From Snodgrassella alvi (GTDB lineage: Bacteria > Pseudomonadota > Gammaproteobacteria > Burkholderiales > Neisseriaceae): a stretch of 64,000 bases of DNA. The position numbers were made by a program, and so were the translations under genes. The DNA is taken from assembly GCF_002777425.1 (NCBI RefSeq), contig NZ_MDVC01000115.1, positions 1 to 64,000 of the forward strand, given 5' to 3'. This document shows positions 10,652 through 18,864 of the stretch, in pieces; within the stretch, counting starts at the first letter, position 1, and every line of letters starts with the position of its first letter. The notes under the pieces are model-generated. The model did no database searches. It had not been told where the DNA came from and saw nothing but the letters and a program-made list of their open reading frames with translations.

Positions 10652-10714
10652 ACTTTGATTGGTTTCCTCTTGATGTGTGTGTTTAAGTGTGGCATTTAGC
10701 CACACTTTTTTTTA
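10652..10714 (+). ncRNA. Candidate FNR-activated small RNA
   Basis: The predicted transcript is about 60-75 nt, from the FNR-type promoter to the terminator at 10685-10714. No open reading frame is present. The 5' half is single-stranded and pyrimidine-rich (ggtttcctcttgatg), able to pair with AAGAGG-type ribosome binding sites. The 3' half is a strong Rho-independent hairpin with a long U tail, as Hfq-bound RNAs have. The layout resembles FnrS of E. coli and AniS of Neisseria meningitidis, both FNR-dependent RNAs; I cannot tell whether it is homologous. The 3' hairpin could alternatively serve only the upstream transferase gene. Confidence 0.55.
10685..10714 (+). terminator. Strong Rho-independent terminator
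   Basis: A 9-bp stem (aagtgtggc / gccacactt), 5-base loop and a run of eight or more T. Its direction is plus strand, away from the transferase gene and the FNR promoter. Confidence 0.88.
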
Positions 10715-10740
10715 TCTGTAATTTAGATTTTTTAACATAA

Positions 10741-13035
10741 TTATTCAATGGCTACTGATTCAAGTTTTTTCCGGTCAGACAACTGCGAAGCTGAAAAATC
10801 CAATATCACTTCATCTGCCTGCGGCAGATAATCAATAACCACATCACCGCCTTCACTTAAGCGTCCGAACAGTAATTCATCCGCCAGCAATTTACGAATC
10901 CGCTCCTGAATCAGACGATGCATCGGTCGTGCGCCCAGTGCAGCATCAAAACCATGTTTAGCCAGATAAGTGCGCAGAGCCGATGTAAATTCCGCCACTA
11001 CGTGTTTAGTCAGCAGCTGCTGTTCCAGCGCCAGCAAAAATTTATCCACTACTTTGACAATTATCTCTTCATTCAATGCCTTAAATGGCACAATAGCATC
11101 AAGCCGATTGCGAAATTCGGGAGTAAAGGTCTTTTGAATCGCTGCCAGACTATCCGCCTGCTCACGCTTTCCAGTAAAGCCTATATTAGGTTGAGCCAGC
11201 TCAGCTGCGCCTGCATTGGTGGTCATAATGACAATTGCATTACGAAAATCTGCACTGCGTCCATTATTATCCGTAAGTTTGGCATAATCCATCACCTGCA
11301 ATAATACATTGAACACATCTGGATGTGCTTTTTCAATTTCATCCAACAACAGCACACAATAAGGCTGTTTATTGACCGCATCGGTCAAAAGACCGCCTTG
11401 CTCATAACCTACATAACCCGGCGGCGAACCAATCAGGCGCGAAACAGCATGTCGTTCCATATATTCCGACATATCAAAACGCAGTAGTGGCAAGTCCAGT
11501 AACTGTGCCAGCTGCCTGGCTACCTCGGTTTTACCCACGCCTGTCGGACCTGCAAACAAAAAACTACCAATCGGCTTATCTGACTGTTTCAAGCCGGAAC
11601 GTGCCATCTTTATCGAAGCAGCCAATACATCAATAGCCTGATCCTGTCCAAACACCTTGGCTTTCAGATTATCTGCCAGAAAACGCAGTACTTGTTTGTC
11701 GTCATGTGAGACTGCGGTTTCCGGAATACGTGCGACTTTTGCAACAATCGCCTCAATCTCTGCACGCCCGATAACTTTGCGTTGTTTGGATTTAGGTTGA
11801 ATTTTTTGCGCCGCAGCTGCTTCATCAATAATATCGATGGCCTTGTCAGGTAAAAACCGCTCATTGATATAACGTGCAGACAACTCGGCCGCAGCCTGCA
11901 ACGCGGCACGGGTATAACGCACCTGATGAAAATGCTCAAATGCCGGACGCAATCCCTGCAATATCTGTACTGTTTCCGGTACAGATGGCTCCACCACATC
12001 TATCTTTTGAAAACGCCGGCTCAAAGCATGGTCTTTATCAAAAATAGTGCGGTACTCCTGATAGGTTGTTGCACCTATGCAACGCATGCTTCCCTTGGCC
12101 AGTGCTGGTTTAAGTAGATTGGAGGCATCCATCGTACCGCCAGACACACTGCCAGCACCAATAATGGTATGAATCTCGTCAATGAACAATACAGCCTTGT
12201 CCAGTTCACTTAATTCCTTGATAACTGACTTCAGCCGAGCCTCAAAATCCCCGCGGTATTTAGTGCCAGCCAGTAAAGCCCCCATATCCAGCGAAAAAAC
12301 CACCGAGCCCTTAATGGATTCAGGTACCTTTTCATGTACCAGCAAATAAGCCAGTCCTTCCGCCAAAGCTGTTTTACCTACACCAGCCTCCCCCACCAGC
12401 AAAGGGTTATTCTTGCGTCGCCGGCATAAAGTCTGAATCAGGCGTTGCATTTCCTCATTACGGCCAATCAGTGGATCAATCCGGCCAGCCAGTACCTCCA
12501 TATTCAGATTCACCGTATAGTGCTCTAAAGCCTTTATTTCTGGCTTGACTACCTCATTTTCATTGCCCTGTTCAGTATCTTGATCCTGAGTAAGATTAGA
12601 ATTACCCAAAGTCAGATAGCGCAGTACATCCAAACGGTTTACCGACTGTGATTCAAGAAAATACACTGCATGACTGTCTTTTTCCGACATAATGGCCACC
12701 AGTACATCTACCGGCGTTACCTCACCTTTAGTTTGGGCTGCACGCACTTGCACAATAGCCTGTTGCAAAACACGCTGAAAACCAAGTGTGGGTTGCAATT
12801 CTGACTTTTCCAGCTCACTTTCCGACAACACGGGTGTATTTTCATGAATACTTTGCTGTAACTGTTTGGCCAGCAGGCTGTTGTCCACGCCAACAGCCTG
12901 CAATACTTCACTTACGTCTTCACTTTGCTGCAACAGGCCGAGCAGTAAATGTTCAATACCAATAAATTCAAAAGCATGGCCGCGAGCCTCGGCATAAACA
13001 TACTGCAGAATTTTTTCAAGCTGTGCCGAAATCAT
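10741..13035 (-). CDS. clpA: ATP-dependent Clp protease ATP-binding subunit ClpA
   Basis: A 764-residue AAA+ unfoldase that feeds substrates to ClpP. An N-terminal Clp_N repeat domain occupies residues 1-145. AAA module 1 has Walker A GEAGVGKTA near 217 and Walker B VLFIDEIHT. Module 2 has GPTGVGKTE near 497 and LLLDEIEKAHPDV. The loop NIGFTGKR near 620 is in the position of the IGF/IGL loop that docks on ClpP. clpS lies 147 bases upstream on the same strand, as in most proteobacteria. clpP is not in the window. Confidence 0.96.
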   Translation of the reverse strand: MISAQLEKILQYVYAEARGHAFEFIGIEHLLLGLLQQSEDVSEVLQAVGVDNSLLAKQLQQSIHENTPVLSESELEKSELQPTLGFQRVLQQAIVQVRAAQTKGEVTPVDVLVAIMSEKDSHAVYFLESQSVNRLDVLRYLTLGNSNLTQDQDTEQGNENEVVKPEIKALEHYTVNLNMEVLAGRIDPLIGRNEEMQRLIQTLCRRRKNNPLLVGEAGVGKTALAEGLAYLLVHEKVPESIKGSVVFSLDMGALLAGTKYRGDFEARLKSVIKELSELDKAVLFIDEIHTIIGAGSVSGGTMDASNLLKPALAKGSMRCIGATTYQEYRTIFDKDHALSRRFQKIDVVEPSVPETVQILQGLRPAFEHFHQVRYTRAALQAAAELSARYINERFLPDKAIDIIDEAAAAQKIQPKSKQRKVIGRAEIEAIVAKVARIPETAVSHDDKQVLRFLADNLKAKVFGQDQAIDVLAASIKMARSGLKQSDKPIGSFLFAGPTGVGKTEVARQLAQLLDLPLLRFDMSEYMERHAVSRLIGSPPGYVGYEQGGLLTDAVNKQPYCVLLLDEIEKAHPDVFNVLLQVMDYAKLTDNNGRSADFRNAIVIMTTNAGAAELAQPNIGFTGKREQADSLAAIQKTFTPEFRNRLDAIVPFKALNEEIIVKVVDKFLLALEQQLLTKHVVAEFTSALRTYLAKHGFDAALGARPMHRLIQERIRKLLADELLFGRLSEGGDVVIDYLPQADEVILDFSASQLSDRKKLESVAIE

Positions 13036-13182
13036 ATTCGACCTCCTGACAAAGTAACGTTATCAATTATGACTGTGACCAAATTCATTCATTTGCTTAA
13101 ACATGAAGCATACACGATAAAATTCAAGTAACACCTATAGGATATTTCATTTCACATATACACTTAACATAAATCAGTAATT

Positions 13183-13488
13183 TCAAGCCTCTTCAACCAG
13201 ACATTGCAACGGAAAGCCGGCCGCCTCAGCCCGCGATAAAACCTGATTACATCTGGTTTCGGCAATGTCTTTCTGGAACACACCACACACTCCACGCCCA
13301 GATTCATGCACCATCAGCATGATGGCAATGGCCTGCGTGTGTGGTAAATGAAATACATCTATCAACACCGCCACCACAAAATCCATTGGTGTATAGTCAT
13401 CATTCAACAATACCACCTTATAGCGCTTTGGCGGCCTTAACACGGTTTCCTGATTCTGGCTAACAGTTTGTGTCTTCGTATTTGACAT
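13183..13488 (-). CDS. clpS: ClpS adaptor protein
   Basis: A 101-residue N-end-rule adaptor that binds the ClpA N-domain and delivers substrates with bulky N-terminal residues. It shows the family core VVLLNDDYTPMDFVVAVL near residue 30, and VHESGRGVCGVFQKDIAE carrying the conserved acidic and hydrophobic pocket residues. The variable N-terminal tail (residues 1-24) is the part that acts on ClpA. It is followed by clpA on the same strand and faces away from the cold-shock gene, so promoters of both lie in 13489-13600. Confidence 0.95.
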   Translation of the reverse strand: MSNTKTQTVSQNQETVLRPPKRYKVVLLNDDYTPMDFVVAVLIDVFHLPHTQAIAIMLMVHESGRGVCGVFQKDIAETRCNQVLSRAEAAGFPLQCLVEEA

Positions 13489-13563
13489 TGTGCATAAATC
13501 TACATGTATCTGTGGGTTTTTAGTAACGGTTTTAATAATTTTATCATTTTTCAGTAAGCTTGC

Positions 13564-13592
13564 TTGACGTTGCTTCTTAACCTATGTAAAAA
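13564..13592 (+). promoter_or_regulatory. Promoter of the cold-shock gene
   Basis: TTGACG (13564-13569), 17-base spacer, TAAAAA (13587-13592). The predicted start near 13599 leaves a leader of about 115 bases before the ATG, typical of csp genes whose leader refolds in the cold. Confidence 0.5.
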
Positions 13593-13714
13593 GACTACTT
13601 AACAAGTCAGACATGGGCTGCCAGACAAACTATTGTACAGTCGTTCACTACTTTGTTGGTCTTACTGTGTCGCAAACTTGTTCTTTATTTTGTTTTTTAT
13701 GTATAGGAAGTTTC

Positions 13715-13918
13715 ATGGCAACTGGTATTGTTAAGTGGTTTAACGACGCTAAAGGTTTTGGTTTTATTACACCAGATGAAGGTGGCGAAGATTTGTTTGC
13801 ACATTTCTCTGCAATCAACATGAATGGGTTCAAAACCTTGAAAGAAGGTCAACGCGTATCCTTTGATGTGACCACCGGTCCAAAAGGTAAACAAGCGGCC
13901 AACATTCAGGCAGCTTAA
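13715..13918 (+). CDS. Cold-shock protein, CspA family
   Basis: A 67-residue single OB-fold RNA chaperone. The RNP1 motif KGFGFI and RNP2-like DLFAHF are intact, as is the start [11 protein letters not shown] longer frame opens at 13613, but the ATG at 13715 has AGGAAG at the right distance and gives the usual length. The protein should bind single-stranded RNA and melt structure during cold or rapid growth. The gene stands alone between a long leader and a terminator. Confidence 0.95.
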   Translation: MATGIVKWFNDAKGFGFITPDEGGEDLFAHFSAINMNGFKTLKEGQRVSFDVTTGPKGKQAANIQAA

Positions 13919-13947
13919 TCTTAGCCGGTTGTCCGGTTAGTATAAAG

Positions 13948-13970
13948 ATAGCGGCAAATGCCGCTATTTT
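13948..13970 (+). terminator. Terminator after the cold-shock gene
   Basis: Stem atagcggc / gccgctat with an aaat loop, then tttt. Confidence 0.8.
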
Positions 13971-14052
13971 CTGTTTAGTACTGAAAATACATTTATACTA
14001 CTACCAGTAGCTCGTTATTTATCAATATCGTCTGTACCTGATGGGTACAATT

Positions 14053-14139
14053 GGCCAGCCATGAATTTTCAGGCAAATCTGATTCAATCGGAATTCAACA
14101 CATCATCTAATTGTATCTATTGTTTCTGGCTGGCCTTTT
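14053..14139. other. Possible structured RNA between csp and uraA
   Basis: A perfect 9-bp inverted repeat (ggccagcca at 14053-14061, tggctggcc at 14127-14135) closes a 65-base AT-rich interior and is followed by TTTT. It may be a plus-strand terminator with an unusually long loop or the end of a small RNA. No clear promoter was found, and the rest of 13971-14303 holds no gene. Confidence 0.35.
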
Positions 14140-14303
14140 CTAATCACAATTCAAATTTATAGCTCCCGCTTACCTCTGCTCCAGATAAACCGATTATTTG
14201 GTAATAAAAAATTTACAAGCTGATATTTTTAAATATCACAGCGATCTCCTTATTTTGCAGTTACCCCAAAAGCATAGTGCATCTGTCAATCTGAAGATAC
14301 AAA

Positions 14304-14334
14304 AAAATCGCAGTGCCCAGGCAACTGCGATTTT
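14304..14334 (-). terminator. Terminator after uraA
   Basis: An 11-bp stem (aaaatcgcagt / actgcgatttt) with a 9-base loop. The flanking A7 reads as a U tract on the minus strand. Confidence 0.82.
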
Positions 14335-14358
14335 GCAATAAATTCAGAAAGTGACCAA

Positions 14359-15579
14359 TCAGACCCGAGAAGACGATTTGACTGGCAACAGTAAATTCAG
14401 CACTATCGCCAACAAAGCACATAAGCCCACACCGGCAAATGCCATAGTGCCAATTTTCACCACCATACCACCAACACCCACAATCAGCACCGAGCTCACA
14501 ATAACCAGATTACGTGGTTCCATTAAATCCACTTTGGCATCAATCAACGTTTTCAAACCCAGTGAAGCAATCGTACCAAACAGCAACAGCATAATTCCCC
14601 CCATCACAGGCAGCGGAATGGAGCTGAGAAACGCATTAAACTTGCCAAAAAAAGCCATAAAAATCGCAAATACAGCCGCCCACGTCATAATCACCGGATT
14701 ACTGTTTTTAGTAATCATCACTGCTCCAGTTACCTCACCATAAGTAGTTACAGGAGGGCCACCAATTAAACCGGCAATACACACCCCCAAACCGTCACCT
14801 GCCAAAGTACGATGCAAACCAGGGTCTTTTACATAATCATGGCCAGTTACCTTACCAATGGCCATAATCCCACCAATATGCTCGATAGCTGGCGCAATGG
14901 CCACGGGCAGCATAAACAGCGCTGCCTGCCAGTTAACTTGTGGTGTAGCAAAATGAGGTATTGCAAACCATGGCGCCGCTGCCATCGCACTGGTATCCAC
15001 CACTCCAGTTAACCACGCCATAATATAGCCTGCAGCCACACCAATCAGGATGGGAATCAAGCGCATCATTTTGCTGCCAAATACCGTTACAATTACCGTT
15101 ACCGCAAAAGTAAAACCCGATAAGAACAGCGAATGTGCATAATCAACTACCTGTTTGTCACCCGATCTGCCCATGGCCATATTGCTGGCTACTACCGCTA
15201 CCGATAGTCCAATCACCATAATAACCGGCCCAATTACTACCGGTGGCAGCAAACGGTGTACCGAAGCCAACCCACGCCATTTAATCAGTGCGGCAAAAAC
15301 AAAATACATAAAGCCAGCAGCAAACAGACCAAACATGGTAGAAGCCAGTCCCCACTCCTGCATGGCGTAAATAATCGGAGCAATAAATGCAAACGAAGAA
15401 CCCAGATAAATTGGTACCTTGCGTTTAGTACAGATTTGAAACAATAAAGTACCAATACCCGCTCCCATCAACGCCAATGCCGGGTTCAACCCCGTCAGCA
15501 GCGGTACCAGAACCATGGCACCGAATGCAACAAATAGAATTTGTGCGCCTGCAAGCGCAAGTTTGAAATGGTGTCCCAC
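14359..15579 (-). CDS. uraA: Uracil permease, NCS2 family
   Basis: A 406-residue inner-membrane proton symporter for uracil. It has around 14 hydrophobic segments and the family motifs PIYLGSSFAFIAPI near the N-terminus, VAIAPAIEHIGGIMAIGKVTG (conserved substrate-site Glu) and GLIGGPPVTTYGEVTGAV. These match UraA more closely than the purine permeases; compare the xanthine-type relative at 56176. The start appears to be GTG at 15579, with GGGAG upstream. No upp or pyrimidine gene is adjacent, and a terminator follows directly. Confidence 0.92.
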   Translation of the reverse strand: MGHHFKLALAGAQILFVAFGAMVLVPLLTGLNPALALMGAGIGTLLFQICTKRKVPIYLGSSFAFIAPIIYAMQEWGLASTMFGLFAAGFMYFVFAALIKWRGLASVHRLLPPVVIGPVIMVIGLSVAVVASNMAMGRSGDKQVVDYAHSLFLSGFTFAVTVIVTVFGSKMMRLIPILIGVAAGYIMAWLTGVVDTSAMAAAPWFAIPHFATPQVNWQAALFMLPVAIAPAIEHIGGIMAIGKVTGHDYVKDPGLHRTLAGDGLGVCIAGLIGGPPVTTYGEVTGAVMITKNSNPVIMTWAAVFAIFMAFFGKFNAFLSSIPLPVMGGIMLLLFGTIASLGLKTLIDAKVDLMEPRNLVIVSSVLIVGVGGMVVKIGTMAFAGVGLCALLAIVLNLLLPVKSSSRV

Positions 15580-15738
15580 CCTGACACTCCCATTAAATAA
15601 ACAAAACCGTTTATTATAATATAGAGCGATATAAAAAATAGTTATAGTTTGTCGCCCACAAGCTAAAGCTTGAATATTTTAATTAACCAAAAAAACAGCA
15701 GTTTATTTGTAAAATAAAAAAATAATTCTAAAAAGGGC

Positions 15739-15767
15739 TTGCGCAATTTAATTTTATTGCGCATAAT
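15739..15767 (+). promoter_or_regulatory. Promoter of tRNA-Thr
   Basis: TTGCGC (15739-15744), 17-base spacer, CATAAT (15762-15767). The predicted start is about 7 bases before the mature tRNA. Confidence 0.65.
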
Positions 15768-15780
15768 GCGCATCTCTTTA

Positions 15781-15856
15781 GCCGGCATAGCTCAGTTGGT
15801 AGAGCAGCTGACTTGTAATCAGAAGGTCCCGAGTTCGACTCTTGGTGCCGGCACCA
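15781..15856 (+). tRNA. tRNA-Thr (anticodon TGT)
   Basis: A full cloverleaf of 76 bases with an encoded CCA end. The acceptor arms gccggca / tgccggc pair perfectly. The anticodon loop cttgtaa sits between ctgac and tcag arms, and the T loop gttcgac is present. The anticodon TGT reads ACA and related threonine codons. It has its own promoter and terminator. Confidence 0.97.
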
Positions 15857-15861
15857 ATTCC

Positions 15862-15898
15862 AAATATAGCGTAACCACTGGTTACGCTATATTTTTTT
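15862..15898 (+). terminator. Terminator after tRNA-Thr
   Basis: A perfect 14-bp stem (aaatatagcgtaac / gttacgctatattt), 5-base loop and T run. Confidence 0.92.
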
Positions 15899-16155
15899 AG
15901 CTAAAGCAACTGTGCTCAATCAGGATTTATCTTTCTTGTTATGGCGCATTAGTTTTAGTTGATTACTTTGCTGGTTAGCCTAGTTAAGCAGAAAAATTTA
16001 ATTTATAGCCTATCTTAAAAGTATCCTGACAATTTTACCTTATTAATAATAAATGAAAAAGCGGAAAAAAACCTAAAAATTAACTTGCTTTATTACCAAA
16101 TAAAATTTACATTGTAAAAACTTAAATTTTCAATAAGATGTAATTAAGAATGATT

Positions 16156-16393
16156 ATGTCAAAAAACTACCTTAATCACACTGGCTATTTTGAGTTTTTC
16201 AATACTAAATACAAATGCAACCTGCAAAAATTCTAAAAAGATAATGAACCACATTTATTGATATCTGGCATCCAACTCTAACATTGGACATCTCAATATG
16301 TATTGTGTCCCGAAAGGAAATTCTGAATATAGCATTTCATCAAAGTGGGACTATATATAATATATTGCCGAGAATAAGGTGTTTTTGACTTAA
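16156..16393 (+). pseudogene. Decayed gene for a small secreted protein
   Basis: One frame reads continuously apart from two stop codons. It begins TTLITLAILSFSILNTNATC, a good signal peptide, then KNSKKIMNHIY, stop, YLASNSNIGHLNMYCVPKG..., stop, YIAENKVFLT. The only nearby ATG (16156, MSK) is in another frame and would join if the A6 run at 16161 lost one A. I do not recognise the product. The hydrophobic start and single long frame argue for a former gene rather than chance, but this rests on reading alone. Confidence 0.4.
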
Positions 16394-16427
16394 CTGGCGG
16401 TGCAATTAATCATCATTGGTAAACAAC

Positions 16428-16743
16428 ATGGATAAAACAGACATCCAGCAAGAACATTTAGCTAGCTGAAATTAATACGCGGGCAAATGAACTGTTTGCT
16501 AATATTGATCAATTTGCCCAGAATCTTCAACGAAAATACAACTTTTATTCAGATCTGACTGTATATGCATGTGCTTGCGCATTAGGACATATATCAGACA
16601 TTAATATGTTAATTTATTTATTGAATCCCCAACTGGCACCGGCATATTTGCAAGGAACTGATTACAACACCATCGTTGAGCGAATCAGAAAGGAAAAAAA
16701 AGAATTTGACGAATCCATTGCCAGAGATGTAGAAGAAAATTAA
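16428..16743 (+). pseudogene. Small gene broken by a 4-base tandem duplication
   Basis: The ATG at 16428 opens MDKTDIQQEHLA and stops at once after TTAGCTAGCTGA. Removing one copy of the duplicated AGCT/TAGC unit joins it in frame to about 92 further codons (LAEINTRANELFANIDQFAQ... to ...SIARDVEEN), ending at 16743. The restored product is about 104 residues, acidic at its C-terminus, without signal or membrane segment, and of no family I know. A terminator follows, so this was once a real transcription unit. Together with the decayed secreted gene upstream, it could be the remains of a two-gene unit. Confidence 0.6.
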
Positions 16744-16750
16744 TTTTTAA

Positions 16751-16777
16751 AAAGCTCCTTCAGGAGCTTTAGCTTTT
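16751..16777 (+). terminator. Terminator after the broken small gene
   Basis: Stem aaagctcct / aggagcttt with a 2-base tip, then a T-rich tail with tttt at 16774. Confidence 0.75.
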
Positions 16778-17170
16778 CTCTTTGCCAAATTTTCTATACC
16801 GTTCAGATACAATATGTTATTTATTCATATAACTTTCATAAGATACTAACACATACTCTTGGTTACACATAAATAAATTAGATAAATTGTTGTAATATAT
16901 AAAATTATCCAAACATTCTTCACTCAATTCTTGATAACCTGAAACAGACAGACTTATAAAAACATTATAAAAACATTAATTTAATCCAAAATTTGCTAAT
17001 ATCAGGTTATTATTACATTAATTAATCATTGTTCGTAGAAATCAATATTTTGTTTTAAAATGATTCAAGCAATACCTAAACTGTCCATCCATCTGGATTT
17101 ATTCAGGCTTAATGGATGGCATTTTCAATTGTAGCTGCTAGAACAAATCATATATGGCAGTAAAAATCCC
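16778..17170. other. AT-rich region before the efflux operon
   Basis: About 390 bases with no open frame of note. It must hold the efflux operon promoter and any operator. I could not pick out a convincing -35/-10 pair or a regulator gene. Confidence 0.5.
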
Positions 17171-18850
17171 ATGCCTCATACTACTTATCAGTTAAAACCG
17201 CATGAACGCCCCATGATGGCAGGTTCGCCCTCATTCCCAGACCATCCATGGCGAAGGCGTGTTTGCTATGCCATCATCGGTGTACTGGTAGGTTTAACTG
17301 CCGGCTTTACCAATGGCATGATGCTGGCCAATATTCCGCAGATGCAAGGTTATCTGGGACTGACGCCTGAACAGGGCGGCTGGATACAAGTATCCTATTA
17401 CATGTTCAGTGCCATTATTAGCGTATTATTATTCAAAATCCGCCAGAATTTTGGCCTGCCGCGTTATGTAAGTTACATTATTCTGGGGCTGATACTAACC
17501 AATAGTCTACAGTTTTTCTTCCATAGCTATCATATGGAATTATTCGCCCGCGGTATGAGCGGGCTTGTAGGCGGCAGTTTAAACAGCATGGCCATGTATT
17601 ACATGATGCAGGCCATGCCAACTATTCATCGCGCTAAAGGTATGATACTTGGTCTGGGGCTAACCCAGCTTAGTCAGCCGCTGGCAAGATTCATCTCTCC
17701 CCTACTGTTACAGCACGAACAGTTTCAGCTTATCTTCAGCTTCCAGTTAGGGATGGCGCTGCTGGTATGCGCAGCAGTATGGCTATTGCCCATTCCCTCC
17801 GGCTATCTGGAAAAATCATTTGAAAAAATTGACCTCATAAGCTTTCCCTTAATGGCAGCCGGTATTGCGTTTATTTCTGCCGGAGCCGTACAGGGAAGAA
17901 TTGTCTGGTGGGACAAAGACTGGATTGGTTGGCTGTTTGTAGCCGGTGTCGTGTGCTGTATGCTTTCCGTTATCATTGAATACAATCGCAAACGGCCGAT
18001 GCTTGATATCAAATGGATGATGCACACCAACGGAATGCTTCAAATTCTGATTTTCGGCTCACTGATTCGGGTTGCCTTATCTGAACAGAATATGGGTGCA
18101 GCCGGTTTAATGACTGTATTAGGTCTGAGTAACGACCAAATGATGCATTTTTATGCTGTTACTTCCTGTGGTGCGGCACTGGGGCTGATTACCAGCGTAT
18201 TCACGTTCAAACCTACCGATATTAAATTACCTCTGGTTATTTCATTTGCCATTATTGCCATGGCCAGTTTTATGGAAGTCGGGCAAAATCAATGGTCACG
18301 ACCGGTCAATTTCTATATTCCGGAATTTATGATTGCCTTCGCCTCCCTGTTTTTCTTCGGTCCAGTAATGATGGAGGGGCTGATTCGGGCTATTTCAAAA
18401 GACTCGGTATACATTATGAGTTTCTCCGCAGTATTCGGTTTTTCCCAGACAGTTGGCGGACTGATTGGTTCGGCCCTGCTTAATGCATTTATCACTATCC
18501 GGACACGCATACATTTAATCAATAGTGCCGATGGTTCCTATCTTACAGACCCGCAGGTTAACCACCTAATCCAGCAAAATGCACATGCCAGCGAACGTTT
18601 CAGCTTCGACAGCACATGGAATCATGCGTATGGTGTCAGCAAACTGATTCAACAGGATAGCATGCTGGCACAGGTAGCTGCCTACAATGATTTATTTGTG
18701 ACAGTTGGTATCGGTTCGTTAATCTGTTTTCTGGTTGTCGGCGCGCATCGCTGGTGGCATCAGGTGCATGGCACCAATCCAATTGGGCGTGAGCTGAAAA
18801 ATTTTGCAGCAGCCCGCCAGCGTGCGATGCAGGAACCACCAAAACAATAA
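17171..18850 (+). CDS. MFS drug exporter, EmrB/DHA2 type
   Basis: A 559-residue inner-membrane proton-driven exporter with about 14 hydrophobic segments. The N-terminal half shows the DHA2 layout (AGFTNGMMLANIPQMQGYLG, then GGWIQVSYYMFSAI). The classic LDxTIVN motif of EmrB is not evident, so it is a diverged member. It is followed within 14 bases by an HlyD-type adaptor gene and then by an outer membrane channel gene, so the three form a complete tripartite pump. The exported compound is unknown. No regulator gene is adjacent, and the Shine-Dalgarno sequence is weak. Confidence 0.85.
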   Translation: MPHTTYQLKPHERPMMAGSPSFPDHPWRRRVCYAIIGVLVGLTAGFTNGMMLANIPQMQGYLGLTPEQGGWIQVSYYMFSAIISVLLFKIRQNFGLPRYVSYIILGLILTNSLQFFFHSYHMELFARGMSGLVGGSLNSMAMYYMMQAMPTIHRAKGMILGLGLTQLSQPLARFISPLLLQHEQFQLIFSFQLGMALLVCAAVWLLPIPSGYLEKSFEKIDLISFPLMAAGIAFISAGAVQGRIVWWDKDWIGWLFVAGVVCCMLSVIIEYNRKRPMLDIKWMMHTNGMLQILIFGSLIRVALSEQNMGAAGLMTVLGLSNDQMMHFYAVTSCGAALGLITSVFTFKPTDIKLPLVISFAIIAMASFMEVGQNQWSRPVNFYIPEFMIAFASLFFFGPVMMEGLIRAISKDSVYIMSFSAVFGFSQTVGGLIGSALLNAFITIRTRIHLINSADGSYLTDPQVNHLIQQNAHASERFSFDSTWNHAYGVSKLIQQDSMLAQVAAYNDLFVTVGIGSLICFLVVGAHRWWHQVHGTNPIGRELKNFAAARQRAMQEPPKQ

Positions 18851-18864
18851 TATAGAGGATTATA

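Noticed and set aside
15781-17170. tRNA-Thr as the attachment site of a genomic island
   Set aside because: No integrase gene and no second copy of the tRNA 3' end were seen in the window, so only local gene decay is supported.
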